From the NCBI GenBank assembly GCA_947034895.1, contig OX344761.1, positions 39,568,863-39,632,862 of the forward strand: 64,000 nt of DNA. The letters are read 5' to 3'. The position numbers were made by a program, and so were the translations under genes. This document shows, in pieces, positions 45,491-58,665 of this stretch. Below the pieces are notes generated by a model. That model searched no databases. It saw only the letters and a program-made list of their open reading frames with translations, and had not been told where the DNA came from. Each line of letters starts with the position of its first letter. Position 1 is the stretch's first letter. This DNA comes from Rhytidiadelphus loreus. Lineage: Eukaryota > Streptophyta > Bryopsida > Hypnales > Hylocomiaceae.

Positions 45491-46802
45491 ATCTCAAGTT
45501 CATGACCAAGTCTAAATTTAGCGTGGGACACGAACTGCATCACGGCGGATTTCTAGGATAAGAGGGTATCAGAGGGTATCATCAGGGTCTCGCGGGATTG
45601 GGTCGTCTCGCACCTCGAGTCGGACGGCTGTGCTGGCTCCCTGTCATAAATTTAGGTCATGCTTCCTTGATCCTTGCAATGATGAACCTTCTGTCACCCG
45701 CCTTGAGAATTATTCTTGCATGTGATTTGTGAGAGGCTCAGTCGCTGCCAGGTATGTCTCTTTCCAAATTCGTAGATCTGCAGTCGTGGAAATTTTCTTA
45801 TCTAGCGGTATTTTTTTTCTGGCCGGACGCAGCTGATTGTGTAGGGAGCTTTGGAATTAATGGGATAATTACGATGAGAGCTCGATGATCGATAGTTTTT
45901 TCTTGCTCGGATTGTCTATCCGTGATCGAGCTGATTGAATTATAGACTCTGCCGTGAATCATCAGTTAGATTTCTCTCGTTTTGTGCGTTGCTGAGGAAA
46001 ACTGAGTGTCTGACACAAAAGTGTGTTGAGAATTGAAGGGAATTTCGGTGTTTCTGATGATAAGAACTTATACGTGCGCAGAGTTGAGGTGTGATTGAGA
46101 ATAGCTCCACCAAAGGGATTGATTTGAAGACTACCGATCTTGCTGCTGAATTTTGGAATGCTTCCAAAGGATTGTGGAGATAATAGTGATCCTTCGATCC
46201 CAATTTTAGTGATCGCAATTTTAGCAAAGGACCTTTGTAAGTAGATTTGTGCTTTGTAAGTAGATTTTGTAGAATCGTGACCTAATTATCTTCGATGTGG
46301 CGGACTGTTGTTTAACAGCTGCGTTGGTGCTATTATTATGATTCGTGCGGGAAAATTTGGAAAATATAATTTTTATTCGATTTCATGACTTGATGATCAT
46401 TTGTTGAGCGAAGAGGTGGTGTGTGCGCATTATGCATTTTGATCCTCAGTATCGCGCGGCTTGCTTTGGTTGATTCTTCCACACCAGGTATTGCATTCGT
46501 TATTGAGTCGATCCACCTGAAGTTTGTGCGGAGCTGTACGTACGTGTTGCATTTACCTTTGCTGGTATAGGTGAAGTTCAATTGAGTTCTCTTTCCAAGC
46601 AATTTTGAGTAGTGAAGGTGCAATTGGTATCGGGAGCTTCCTCAATTCTGCACTGCCAAAGCTACAATTATTACGGGGAAAATCTAATATACGGATTTAG
46701 ACTGTCAAAGTTCTCAATTCTTTTTAGAATTCTTTCTGTTGATAATTCTCAGCAGTGTTCAGTATTCCAGCTGCTTGAATTATAGTGGCAACAGTAGCCG
46801 TC
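45491..46802 (+). promoter_or_regulatory. promoter and leader intron of the xylanase gene
   Basis: The DNA becomes GC-richer from 45540. A CATAAATTT TATA-like site lies at about 45644. A GTATGT donor at 45752 (after CTGCCAG) and a TTATAG acceptor ending at 46785 define a probable ~1.03-kb intron in the 5' leader, 17 bases before the ATG at 46803. Long leader introns often raise expression in plants; that role is inference. Confidence 0.5.
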
Positions 46803-49800
46803 ATGTCTGGGACGAAAAATTTGATTGTCAACCCTTCATTCATATGGGGCTCAGACCATGGCTGGCAGCCCCTGTGCTGCTCGATGTCAATTAGCGATGT
46901 TCTCCCTCAATGCGGAGGCCCGCCGAGTGGACATCCATTTTATTGCATTGCGCAAAATCGTACACAATTGTGGCAGGGTATTGCACAAGATATCACTGGA
47001 CAATTGAAGGTTAGAATCTTATACCAAGCACTGAAATCTAGCTTAAGAATGCATATATGTTTTGCATCCACTGCTGCGCTTCCTGATAATACGTCACTAT
47101 CTGATAGTTTACCTCGTGCTGTATGGAAGATGGAATTTCAAATTGTTGAGATAGATTGGATGCGATTAGCCTTGTCACTTATTACGCTCCTCACTCTCCA
47201 TCTAGGTAGGTGTGGAGTACAAAGTCGAAGCTTGCGTTTCCATTTCTGGTCATGTAGAGCTAGCCGATGTGCGGGCTACAGTAAAGCTTGAGAATGCAGG
47301 GGGCCAGGTCACTTACTCTACACTTGCCAGGTGCGTATGCGCTTTTGTACCTTGCAGAGTGAATTGTTCAAGAATACCCTGAAGAAGTTGAAGGAAAGTG
47401 ATTTTGTGAAGGGTTTATTAGAGTTGTTTTGGAGTAAATTGGTGCCATTGAATCTGATAGAAGTAGGATGATTGTAGCAGAGAGTGGGCGACTATGTGGT
47501 TTTTTCTGCTAGCTGCATGATGTGAACTCCCCGCTTCCTCGATCTTGGTGCATTTCTTGTTCTCACCATGTGCTTCTCAATATTCTCTAGTGATACCGTC
47601 ATGTGACGATAACTGGCATGTCTTATGTAGTACATTTTCTGAATGCAGCGGGCCAGTGTCGAAACGACAATGGGCGTTGTTAAAAGGCAAGATGGAAGTG
47701 AGCGTGGCACCTGTCAAAGCTTTAGTGTACTTGGAAGGACCTCCCGTGGGGATAGATATACTTGCTAGCTCTTTCTCTATCTCACCATCAAAGCCGGAAC
47801 CTGTAAGTTCAGCTAGCTCAATGCCATTCACAGTATGTAGGTTTTATTTTGTTTCACCTTGCGATGCAGAGTCAGTTTCTTCAAGGTATATATCAAGGAG
47901 TTTTCGTTTTTCTGGTCGACTATTATCACCAAGTGAAGGATACTTCTGATTGACATACCAGGATTATTCCACCATACATTGCAGGAGTTTTCTTTTGAGG
48001 AACCTAAGGAGGTGGACATGGAGGGGAATGTCCTTGTCAACCCAACTTTCAACACTGGAATCCAGGGATGGTCAGGGATCTGCTGCAAAGTCATCCATTC
48101 AGGTTTACATGGATGGAAAGGCATTATGGGGCCAAGGGGAAAACCTTTTGCTTTAGCTTTGGACAGGACAGAGGAATGGCAGGGGATCGAGCAAGACATC
48201 ACTGCCCTAGTGCAGCCTGATGAAACCTATCTTGTTTTAGCAGTAGTCCGGACTGCTGGGAGACCTCATGAAGGAGCCCATGTGTTGGCCACAGTTCGAC
48301 TTGAATATAAAGGCTCCAGCACACGCTACTTATCTGTTGGAAGGTATGCATCTTCTTCTGTCTCGAAAGTGTTTATTTTTTATTTTGACTACATTCCCAT
48401 TTTCTATTTTATCCGAATGCTGGCATGACTGTTTGGGTACTTGTTCCTTCTTTATCTATGAATCGAAAGCACTCCTATCTGATGAAGTATTAGAATATTA
48501 TTGGGTGAGTATTAGAATTTTATTCCTGTTCTTTATGATCACACCTTTGTGAGTGATGAACTGATTTATTCCTGATGTAATGTTGACAAGCTGCTAGGGT
48601 GAAGGCATCAAGCACAGAGTGGGTTATGCTTGAAGGCAAGCTCCATCTGGACACACACCATCAAAAAGCAGTCTTCTATTTAGAGGGGCCTCCTCATGGT
48701 GTAGATTTGCTGGTATCTACAGTTATTATCAAGCATGCTACTCCTCCGGGGTGTCAGGGTTCTCCACTCAAGAAACTGGCAAGTACTCTTGACACTCGTT
48801 TTCAAGTTCGAAGCATATTTACTCCTCTTGTGTCGCTTTCCTTCTTGGGTTGAGCCCTGCAGCTTACTGTAGAAGTTTAGATGTGATGATCTTTGCTTAG
48901 AAAATGCGGTTCTCCAAATCTTTTTTCAAAGTGTTCATATCCAATTTCCCGTTGTTTCTAGATGTGCACCATGAACTGATTAAGTACTAAATTGGCGTCT
49001 CTCCTTTTTGCTTTTTATCAGAAGACAGAAGTTTGCGGTACAGGAGTCCGAGTTCTTGAAAGCATCGTACACAATGCAAGCTTTACTCATGGGTTAAAAA
49101 ACTGGAAGCTCAGAGGGTGCAGAGGGTTCGTGTGTTATTGCTTAGAGAATCCTGAAGTTCTTCCTTTGGAGGGAAAGTGTTTCGCAATGGCAACTCAACG
49201 TACAAATACCTGGTCCGGTATTGAGCAGATCATCACGGATCGGATAGATCTGGAGACTGTGTATGACGTTGTGGCTACCGTTCGCATTTCTGGACCTTGT
49301 TCCAAGGCAATTGTGAAGGCCACTCTGTACCTCCTAGAAGGTGACAATACCGAGCGTTACATCACTATAGGAAGGTTGGTGGTTTAGCAAAAATTCATCA
49401 TCAGGGTGGGTTCTAGTACCATTTGGAATTTGCAGATGTTGTGTTTCATTTTCATTCTCCAGTCAACAGCGTAAGGCTCAAGAAGCTTTAGGAAATCTTT
49501 TATACGCGTAAATTTCACCTGATATTAATTATCTCTAGTTGTAAGAATTGTAAATCATGCCACCATAATTGTTGTGTGGGCATGTGCATCGTCATCCTTC
49601 TGATTCTTGTCAGTAAAAGAGTTGTATATGACTATTGGTGCAGCTTAGAAGCAAACGCGACAGAGTGGAAGCATTTGGAGGGGAGGCTGATATTGCAGAA
49701 TGTACCAGCTAAAGTGTCTGTTTACTTAGAAGGTCCGCCACCAGGAACAGATCTTCTGGTAGACAGTTTCTTTATTCAACCTACTGCGAAACCAGAGCCA

Positions 49801-52800
49801 ACCAGACGCCCCATCTTTACGGTTAGTATTTCATGAGTTTATGCCGAGTTTGTTTCATTGAAAGCATTAGCATCTCCGTCTGACAATCTCTTTTTGATAC
49901 AGGAGCATTTTTGCATATTTAGAATGCAGAATACACATTGAATGCACTCACTACATTGTGAATAGTTTGACCTCAAATTAGGTACGTAGATATGCTAATA
50001 TTCTTCGAAATGTGTTAACAAATAAATCTGATTTTCACAAGCTTTTCATTTTCGAATGCGTGCCTTCCAGTACTTTCACTTCGTGAATGTTTTTGGAAAT
50101 TTGTCAGAGACAAATTGCAACCATATTTGGCTGGTTCTTCTTGGAACTCCTGTGGGACACCTCTGCGATCAGGGTTAGTAGTTCTTAGAAGTTATGATTG
50201 CTGACTTTGTGCGTATTAGCTAATACTGGTGAACATGGACTTTACGGCAGAATCCAAAATACGGTGTGAATATAGTGGAAAACCACAACTTTCAACATGG
50301 TGTAAAACATTGGTTCGGGCAGGGCTCTGCACGACTTTTCATTTCCTCCGGGGCTCCGACTTACGTCCCGCCAGCTGTTGCCCTGTCTCTACCATGCTCT
50401 CCTTGTTTGGGTGGAAATTGTCTTATTGCTTCGAACCGGACACAGTGGTGGGAAGGTCCTGCCCAAACCATCACCGGCAAATTAGAGCTCTTTGTGGTCT
50501 ATCAAGTCTCCGCTTGGGTGTGCGTTGGGAAATGCCACGGTAAGACGGGACAAAAAGTAAATGTTGCGCTGAGTTTAGATGGAAAATGGGTAACTGGAGG
50601 AGAAGTGGAAGCTGATCAAAATTCGTGGAAAGAGATAATGGGGTCATTCCGACTGGAGAATAAGCCGAATTATGTAATGGTTCATGTCCAAGGACCAGAA
50701 CCTGGTGTAGATCTTATGCTTGCTGGTAAGGACCTTTTCAAGTGTCCCTCTCGAATAGTGAAGCCTTAACTTCGGCTTCTTAAATTCTGTGATATTTGTT
50801 TCCAAGTAGCATTCCAAAAATACGTTATCAGCTTTGCTTAGCTGTCAAAGAAGTAACTCTTGCCAATGACCACTATTGTCTTGACTGCATTTTCTTACGT
50901 ATAGGCTTGGGAGATATGTGGGTTGATGTTCAAATTTGGTGGCAGGATTGCAAATATTTGCTGTCGACAGAAGTGCTCGAATTTCAATCTTGAAGGCTCA
51001 AGCTGACAAGGTACGCCAGCATCGTTAGGATGACGCCAGCATCAGTATAGTGTTCTACTCTGGATGTTGCTTATTGTTTATTGTTCTCTGTGGCAGTGAT
51101 GTGTTTCTGACATGTACAAATTCTTATAAACGTGGACTCTGCAGGTCCGGAAGCGAGATGTAATTCTTAAACTACACAGACGAAGCAGCTTGCCTTTTCC
51201 ACCTGGCATTTGTTTGAGGATTGAGCAGACGAGTAGGAGTTTCCCACTTGGTTCTTGCATCAACCGTTGGAGTCTGGACAACAGCAGCTACACGCAGTTT
51301 TTCCTACAAAACTTTAACTGGGCAGTTTTTGAGAATGAACTTAAGTGGAGTTGGACTGAGCCCCACCGTGACACTGTGAGTAGTTTTCCTTCTGTTACAT
51401 ATAGTGTATGGCGCTGTTTCCTAGCGCATGATGTCTACTTCCAGTATTGCCACTATCATTATAGCTCAAGTCTCATATTCAATGTTGAACAAATTTGTCT
51501 TAAAATTGCCTCCATTGCTTTTACCTTTTAATGGCTATGATTTACGATTAGTTAGAGCAGTCTTGTTGTGCATTTTGCACTTGTTATCTCTCTGCTAATA
51601 ATTTTGCGTATTCTCTAGCTGATGCGGTTGATGGGAAATTCATGGTGTCGGGTCTGTTTGGCATGATGTGACTGATGGTTTCGTGCTAAGTAATTACCAT
51701 CACAAGCATGTTGTACGTTGAATTTCCAGGTGCTTTCTCAACATTCTTATGTCACTTCTAAGTTGTGCTCACAATGATAATGTGTGGGCAGTTCAATTAC
51801 AACGACGCAGATGAGATGGTGAATTTCTGCTCACAACACCACATACCTATGCGAGGCCATTGCATCTTCTGGGAAGACGAGAACAACTGCCAGGATTGGC
51901 TCAAGAAGCTCACGTCTTCAGAATTGAGAGACGCTTTGCACACTCGAGTAGTTGATGTCCTGAATCGTTACAAGGGAAAGTTTCAACACTACGATGTAAA
52001 TAATGAGATGCTTCATGGTTGCTTTTATCAAAATCGGTTGAATCCAGACATATTGCCCTATATGTACAAATTAGCTCATCAGTACGACCATGAGGCAATT
52101 CTCTTTGTGAATGATTATCATGTTGAAGATGGGGTAGATGGAAACTCCTCTCCCGAAAAATACGTTAAGCATATAGAGTGGCTCCTGAAAGAAGGTGCAC
52201 CCGTTGGAGCAATTGGGGTACAGGGTCACGTGGACACCCCAATTGGTCCTATCATTCGAAATTCTTTGGACAAATTGAGCAAGTTGGGCCTACCAATATG
52301 GATGACTGAAATCGACGTTGCGGCAGCTAATGAGCATATCCGAGCAGACGACCTTGAGGTACAATTTACACCTCATAGCCTCGCTGCATTGCTTTCTATT
52401 GATATTTTTTTGTTGTTAAGAGCACGAATATTAGGTGACTAAGTAATCGAGGTTCTGATTGTTTCGTATATTTTTTGTTGTCATACTCGAAGGATTTGTC
52501 TTCAGGGGTCAGGTGATGGGATGTGCTTGGATCTCTTATATTTGTCCCTATATGCCCTAGAATAGAATAGAAAGTCCACTTTGGAAACTAGTAGTTGATA
52601 ATATTAACTTACAAACATGTTTCTATCGTTCAATATTGTAGGGTATGATTTCGTCTATTTATTGGTACCTTGAAGCCTCTTAAATTGTTTATCTCAACTC
52701 GTATAGATATGCAAGCAGCCATTTCTGGCCACTCGGGCACGCAGGGTGAAGTTACAGTGCACGTAGGCTTGTGCTTTTATCGACTTTATTTATATTTTTT

Positions 52801-53190
52801 TCATTCTGGGTTGTTGCTACACCCAACTAATAACATTCGGATGATATTTTGGTCCTTTTCAAGGTTATGCTGCGAGAGTCCTTCGCTCATCCTAATGTGG
52901 AGGGGATCATGCTCTGGGGTTTCTGGGAAGGAGCGTTGTCCAGAGAGAACGGTCATCTTATCGATTCTGACAACCGTGTCAATGCCGCTGGTAAGCGTCT
53001 CATCTCTTTGAGGGAGGAGTGGACTACCAGGCTTCAAGGAAGAACTGATGAGTCTGGGCAATTCCCCTTCCGGGGTTATCTTGGGCGTTATAAGGCTTTT
53101 GTAGACTTGGGGGAACTTGGTGAACATGCCGTAGAGTTTGAGGTTCTGAAAGGGAACAGCCCCTTAGTCATTGAGCTTTCCCTGAATTGA
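46803..53190 (+). CDS. endo-1,4-beta-xylanase, four CBM22 modules plus GH10 domain
   Basis: Twelve coding exons: 46803-47009, 47206-47330, 47649-47802, 47985-48343, 48598-48778, 49022-49374, 49644-49821, 50251-50725, 50946-51010, 51145-51375, 51792-52358 and 52864-53190. All phases agree, giving about 1,073 aa. Four CBM22 modules (about 5-155, 170-325, 355-505, 525-675) each start with an NxxF...W motif, carry TQWWEG-type motifs and end YLEGPPPGxDLL; they bind xylan. The GH10 barrel (about 720-1000) has FGSCINR-like SFPLGSCINR, NELKW, RGHCIFWE, acid/base Glu848 in YDVNNEM, nucleophile Glu949 in MTEIDV, and GIMLWGFWE. It hydrolyses xylan backbone and resembles the plant XYN1 type, which usually has three or four CBM22. 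No signal peptide is evident from this ATG. The intron after 48778 uses a GC donor (GCAAGT). Confidence 0.92.
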
Positions 53191-55150
53191 AGATTTTTGA
53201 TACAGAATTCTGTTGCACTTGCGAGAGATTTTCTAATCGGCTGGTTTAAGATGCTCCTGGGGCTTATTCCAAGGAGATTCTAGCTCCTTCCTACTTTGTT
53301 TAGTGGAGAGAGCAACCATCTTAGATTTACAAGATGATCGAGGTCATGTCATTATTAGTAGGGGCAGAAGGCTCCCCTCAATAAGAGGATACTAAAAGAA
53401 AATACTGCTTAATACCATATTTACGAACTTCAACTTGTCTTTTACATTGAACCCTATTTCCTACAGTTGCAACTCAAGAGTACATTGAGATGTTATAATA
53501 GATAAAGAAAGAGGCCCAACAAAAAAAGCATCATGAAGTGCTGGATCCCTTGAAAGTGCATGTACTCTACTTCAATTCATACTTATGGGACCTTTGTGGA
53601 ATCAGTTAAGTTGTGAACACCAATTTTTGTTACATTAAGCAATTGGATGTACTTCTTTGATATGAATTAGGGAAAATAATTAATTTTTCTTGAAGGATAA
53701 ATATGCCACATTTAGCTACTTCTAGACTTTCAAAAGTCCAAATTAGTAGTAAAAAAAAATGGTCATCATGAGATAATGCAAAACATCAGGAGATCAATAC
53801 AAAACATCTAGAGATCTCTAGATGTTGTTTAGAATTCACTAAATAGCCTACTAGTTAAATGTGGCATAAAATCAAAAACTAGAGGTGCAAACAAACCAGC
53901 ATAAGAAAAAAATCTTTCACATGTTTGTGGATGCATGTTTGTGGATTCTAGAGTCAAATCAACAATTGATGATCTTTGCAATATATGAAAGTTATTGGAC
54001 ATCACCTCTCATCATACTACTTGCATGCAAGGTTGTTTCATGATTGTGCTTGGAAAAATTTAGGTCCTAATTTTTTAAAATTTATACAATGGATACAAAT
54101 GAAAATTCATATTTCAATATATAATGAAAATTTTCTAGGACTTCAAACAATGTATACAAATACATTCCCCAAGGGATCTTAACCATATAAGGACATTGAG
54201 GCCAAAAAGAGTCCTATGGATGACTTTCCAAATCATTGTAAAAATAAAGAATGTATCCATTGGTCTAAAAATCATATCATTTTTGAGTGACTACCATGGT
54301 CGTAGACCAACATACTTTAATCCATAAATGTTGCGAAGGACGTTTTTCGGCTAATGAATGACAAAGAATCTTTCTGTGTAGGACATAAATGCAATTATTC
54401 ATCCTCCAAATTTTGTGTGGAAAGGGAAGATCATCTACAGTAGTTTGTCTTCCAATGAGTGTTTTTCCATTTTTTTAAGCCAACAATTCACATGGTGACA
54501 AAACAAATGATTTTCATGGTGACCAATATGATCTTCAAGGATTAATCTTAGAACAATGTGAGGGATGACCTTGAAAATCAAGCATTGTGTAACCATGAGT
54601 CATTGGAAAAAAAAATCCCAAAAGTACTGATTGGAAGTCAAGCTACTATAGATGTTCTCCACTTTCCACAAAAAATTCCAAAGATGAATAGTTGTAGTTC
54701 TATCCTACATTGGAGAATTCCTTGTGATTCATTGAACACTTGTTGTCCACGGCGTCCTTCCTAGGTTAACACTAAAACATAGCCCCCATAGGTGCATTCT
54801 TTGTTTCTATCCATCAAATCACTTACATCCACAACATCCTTTCAAGGTTACAAGTGTCAATAAAACTTCCTACACACTGATCAAGATTTTTAAAGGGGTT
54901 GTTCACAAACATTTCCCAATCAAGTTTCCGTGAAAGGCAATTAGAAATAGCATGTAAGCCTCTTCATTACAAGAAATAGTTTTTGGACTCTTATTGAATC
55001 AGTTATAAATTTTAAAAGTTGGAATTGGGGTGCTGAAAAAGTATCCCCACCTTGTAGGTGGGGTACATTGAAAACTCCAATATGTACCCACATTGAAGAA
55101 ACTTTGAATAGGGGCAATTTTAGCACATCTAACCTTAGTTACTGCTTGAT
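53191..55150. other. intergenic tract after xylanase gene
   Basis: The first ~250 bp are probably the 3' untranslated region. The remainder is AT-rich without a supported gene. A small palindrome, TCCCCACCTTGTAGGTGGGG, lies at about 55043. Confidence 0.4.
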
Positions 55151-55424
55151 GTAACTACACCTAAAATTGCATGCTTCCTAAAATCACACTAGAGATTCTT
55201 GCCTAAAATGTACTCCCACTATTCATGAGACTCTATGATCGCATTTAAGAATACCTATTTTCAACACTTTGAAAATTTGTAGTTTATTCATACAATGTCC
55301 AAAAAATGCATTCTAAGAGAATCTAAAATCCCCTTTTCACTACACTACCAACATGACCCCACAAAAAAATTCCAATATAATAATGGAAACCATAATGAAT
55401 TGCTGCGATTTTAGGTTTAGTTAC
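55151..55424. mobile_element. MITE-like repeat, 274 bp
   Basis: Termini GTAACTACACCTAAAAT and, inverted, GTAACTAAACCTAAAAT match at 16 of 17 bases. The interior is homologous to 45208-45490, with a more diverged relative at about 63620-63840. No clear target duplication is visible. It holds no ORF. Confidence 0.6.
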
Positions 55425-55764
55425 CTTACTGCTGGCACGCTAGTTTTGCTCACCTCCACTCTAGTGTCAGCCTTGTGACTTCTCTACCCTGTCTATCGTA
55501 CACAGAAATTCCTGACATAGACATCAGTGTCAACACATGCGTTCAATAATTGCCTCTGGGCTCATGCTAATTCCAACTCCTTTATTCAAGAGTCCAGGGT
55601 TAAAAGTTACACATACAAGGAGGTATCTTCAATGGGAAGATGACAAATCCTTGATCTACAATAATATCGTTTCGGCACAAATACATGCACAGAAAAGAAT
55701 GGAGAATAATTGCAGGGAGTTTGTGGACTCAGCGCCCCCCCCTCCCATAAATAATGAAGAATAT

Positions 55765-57868
55765 CTAAATGTTGGAACTTCCAGATCCTTTTGTGGTTTC
55801 CGGGGTCTCTTTCTTCATGTTGGCATAATCAGTCAGCACCGTTGACAGCTTTTTGTCACCTTCGAGCACATCTGCAATAGCATCCAGTGTTTCCTTCACC
55901 ATTTTGGTCTTGGCCTCCACCTTCAGCGCCAGATCTTCCGCTTCTTGGGCAGACAGGGCAGCCACATGCGCCATTTCTTCAATATCATCTGCCACTTTGA
56001 CAACCAGTCGCGCTCCCGCCTCAACGAAATCGGCTACTTTGTCAATATCCTCTGCCATCACATCAATCAGGAAAAATCATGAGTTTGAACTTCACTTTGG
56101 TAAGCAGGTTCGAAGAATATGCTCACACTGAACATCACTAGACATCACTCAGGTTTGTTAGTTTTCTTTGCTTCCACTGCAATGCAAGTACCCCTCATTT
56201 GTAATCAAATTTGTACCCTAGACACTGGATAAGAAGGTTAGTAGTGAAATTAGGATATATCAAAAACGTTTAGACAGCATCTTAAAGAGATACAGAATCA
56301 CTCCAGAATCTAATATTGAGAATACACGTCAAACAAGATAGATACGATTGAAACATACTTTCAGCTTGTTTCACGTAGGGGGTATATCCACCACCGCAAA
56401 GCTTAATAATGTAGCTCAGTCTGCACCCAAGAAGAAACAAACGCTGAAAACGCGTGTAACATGAATTGTGCATACGTTCATACTATGTGCTTGAGCAGGT
56501 ATATCACAAGCTCCTAATCAAGTAGCTAATAGCAAGTGTCTCTACCCCAAATAAAAATATATAATTTGCATATGACACTTTCCCTACTACCACACTTTTT
56601 TTTGCAAACCTTAGTAATTTTCATAAACCTTAATATTAAAAATGTATGCTATTCTCGCACTAGAATTAAGCCATGTAGTACTTCTATTTCATTAGTTTAA
56701 GCATTCGTAATCAGATATACAAAATAAAATTGAAAAATGTCCAACCGTCACATATCATTATTACTGATTGAAAACTTCAAAAACCCTAATCAACGATCTA
56801 AGAACACCACTATTCCTACAATTTGGTTACAACTCTACGAGATATAAGAAATTCATTTTCATTCTTAGGCATGATGGGCCCCAATATGCTACTATTGCCT
56901 TTTATACGGCTCATTTTCATCGGACACAAAAACTTTCTTCATTTTCAAACCATTGCTAAGAAAGTAAATTCAATCATGGTCAATTCTGAATTTGCAATGA
57001 AATGAAGAAATGAAAAACTCAGAAGGACTTACATAGTCGAGAAAATGCCAGCTCCGAATGCGAACACCCCCAGCCTTTGAGAATTATTTTTCTCTTTCTC
57101 TTTTGGCCTGCAGCGCCATCGATTGACAAGTAATTCAGTTAGAATCAGATAACAGCTGACGGCGAGAAAGAGCTGTGACATAGTCAAGACACCTTCAAAT
57201 GACATACCCACACCATACTCATCTTGCACTTCATCAATATTATGCTAATTACGGAGTATTATCATCATCATTATACCAGGACTCTTCTTCTGCTTGATGT
57301 GCTGATGAATCAGATGTTGATGCAGCTGACTTGAAGTCACGAGACACACCGGATGCCAACCCCTTGAGGCTAACGAGATTTGGATTTGGACGAGGCGATC
57401 CAAAGCCGGGTTTCATGCCTGCTGCTCTTGTTACAATGGAGCCGTTAGTGCTGACAGAGGAGTCCATAGCTCTGCAGATGTTGAATGATTTCCAGGAGTT
57501 CGCCGAGTTCAAACTTGCAGAGACGAATCTCCTGTGGATGTTGCTCTTGCCACGGGCCAATGCTGGCACAGCTTGAAGTCCAGGACCCAGTTGATGTCTA
57601 GAATAGATAGCAGTGTGAGATCCAAATTGTTGAATTCTCTGAATTGCCAATGCTCGAGCGGCTATAACACCCATGCCACCATATAGAGCACAACCTGGAA
57701 CAGACAATTGAACTAGACATCAGAATCGATCAAGAGGGCATGAAATAGAAGAAAATAAACCCTCCATTTGAACTAACTGGACCATACCGTAAGCCTAAAG
57801 CCAGAGCTTGGAGTGAGCTGAAGGAAAGGTTAGGGTGTAAGCGCTCGAAGATGGAGTATGGGACATCA
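55765..57868 (-). CDS. unknown small membrane-type protein, spliced, 5' end unresolved
   Basis: Exons readable on the minus strand: 57868-57783 (frame open, start not found), 57694 to about 57250-57340, then up to 57034, 56420-56359 and 56051-55765. Donors GTCCAG, GTAAGT and GTATGT pair in phase with AG acceptors; the junction near 57250-57340 has two possible solutions. Order of features: FERLHPNL and LGLRYGCALYGGMGVIAARA (small-residue, Gly/Ala-rich, possible membrane helix), a Ser/Asn-rich linker, a clear hydrophobic helix (LTMSQLFLAVSCYLILTELL), GGGYTPYVKQAE, and a C-terminal alpha-helical Ala/Glu-rich segment (AEDLALKVEAKTKMVKETLD). I do not recognise the family; a plastid or mitochondrial membrane location is possible. 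Coding status is supported by several phase-consistent junctions. Confidence 0.6.
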
Positions 57869-57960
57869 GCACATCAAGCAGATCAAGCACATGATCACAT
57901 CAGCACATCAAGCACATCAAGCAGAGTGTGCTGATGAGTGCTGATGAGCCTTCTTTAAAT
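57868..57960. repeat. CACATCAAGCAG-type short tandem repeat
   Basis: ACATCA, GCACATCA and AAGCAGATCA units repeat irregularly over ~80 bp at the apparent 5' edge of the minus-strand gene. They obscure its first exon boundary and any start codon. Confidence 0.5.
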
Positions 57961-58665
57961 GTGAAGGAGAAGATGTTGCAACGTAAATCTAAGTTACCGC
58001 TGTCACACTTTCACTTCAAGCTTGATACAAAGGGTGAATTAGAAGTTGAATCGCACATTAAATGTTCCACTTGACAACTACCAGATTCTAGGTGGAGTGC
58101 TGCTCAGGACACACCCAGTGATGTTCTACAGCAAGAATGAACCACAGATGTACATCTCAAGGGGTGGTGTTCCCTGAGCAGTTAATGGCATACGTAACGT
58201 CATACCTGGGACTCAAAGTGATGACAAACTGGTTTATGTGTAACGACAACAACGTAACGGCATCTGAAATGCCACTCAAACTGAGGGTGTGGTATTTGAA
58301 CACGGAAAAATGCCATAAACATGAAGATCTTGAGACTAGTATCTCAAACAAAAGGTTAATGATTGCTAATTTCAGCTTCCAATCATGCTCCATCCGAAAT
58401 TCAAATGCAAACATAGTTGGCTCATCAATCTCAATCCACGAGCAGAGCATGTAAGGTTGGCATGCACAGAAGGTCAAGTTACTCACTTGGAATTTTTTGA
58501 GCTCGTAATATTTCCCCTTTTCGCAAAAGCTTCATACGTCCTCAATGCATCAGCAAACCAAAGTTGCGTAACTTCTAAGAATCATACATGACTTCTCCCA
58601 GAAGCATGATTTCTGCGAATTCACAAGAATTACAGGGAGAGAGAAAGAGTCGTCACAAACACCTG
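57961..58665. other. spacer between two minus-strand genes
   Basis: Contains the probable 3' untranslated region of the F-box gene and promoter sequence for the downstream gene. The frames at 58137-58486 have no motif on either strand and are not called. Confidence 0.4.

Noticed and set aside
58137..58486. Overlapping ~105-aa ORFs on both strands
   Set aside because: No motif on either strand; probably untranslated flank of the F-box gene.
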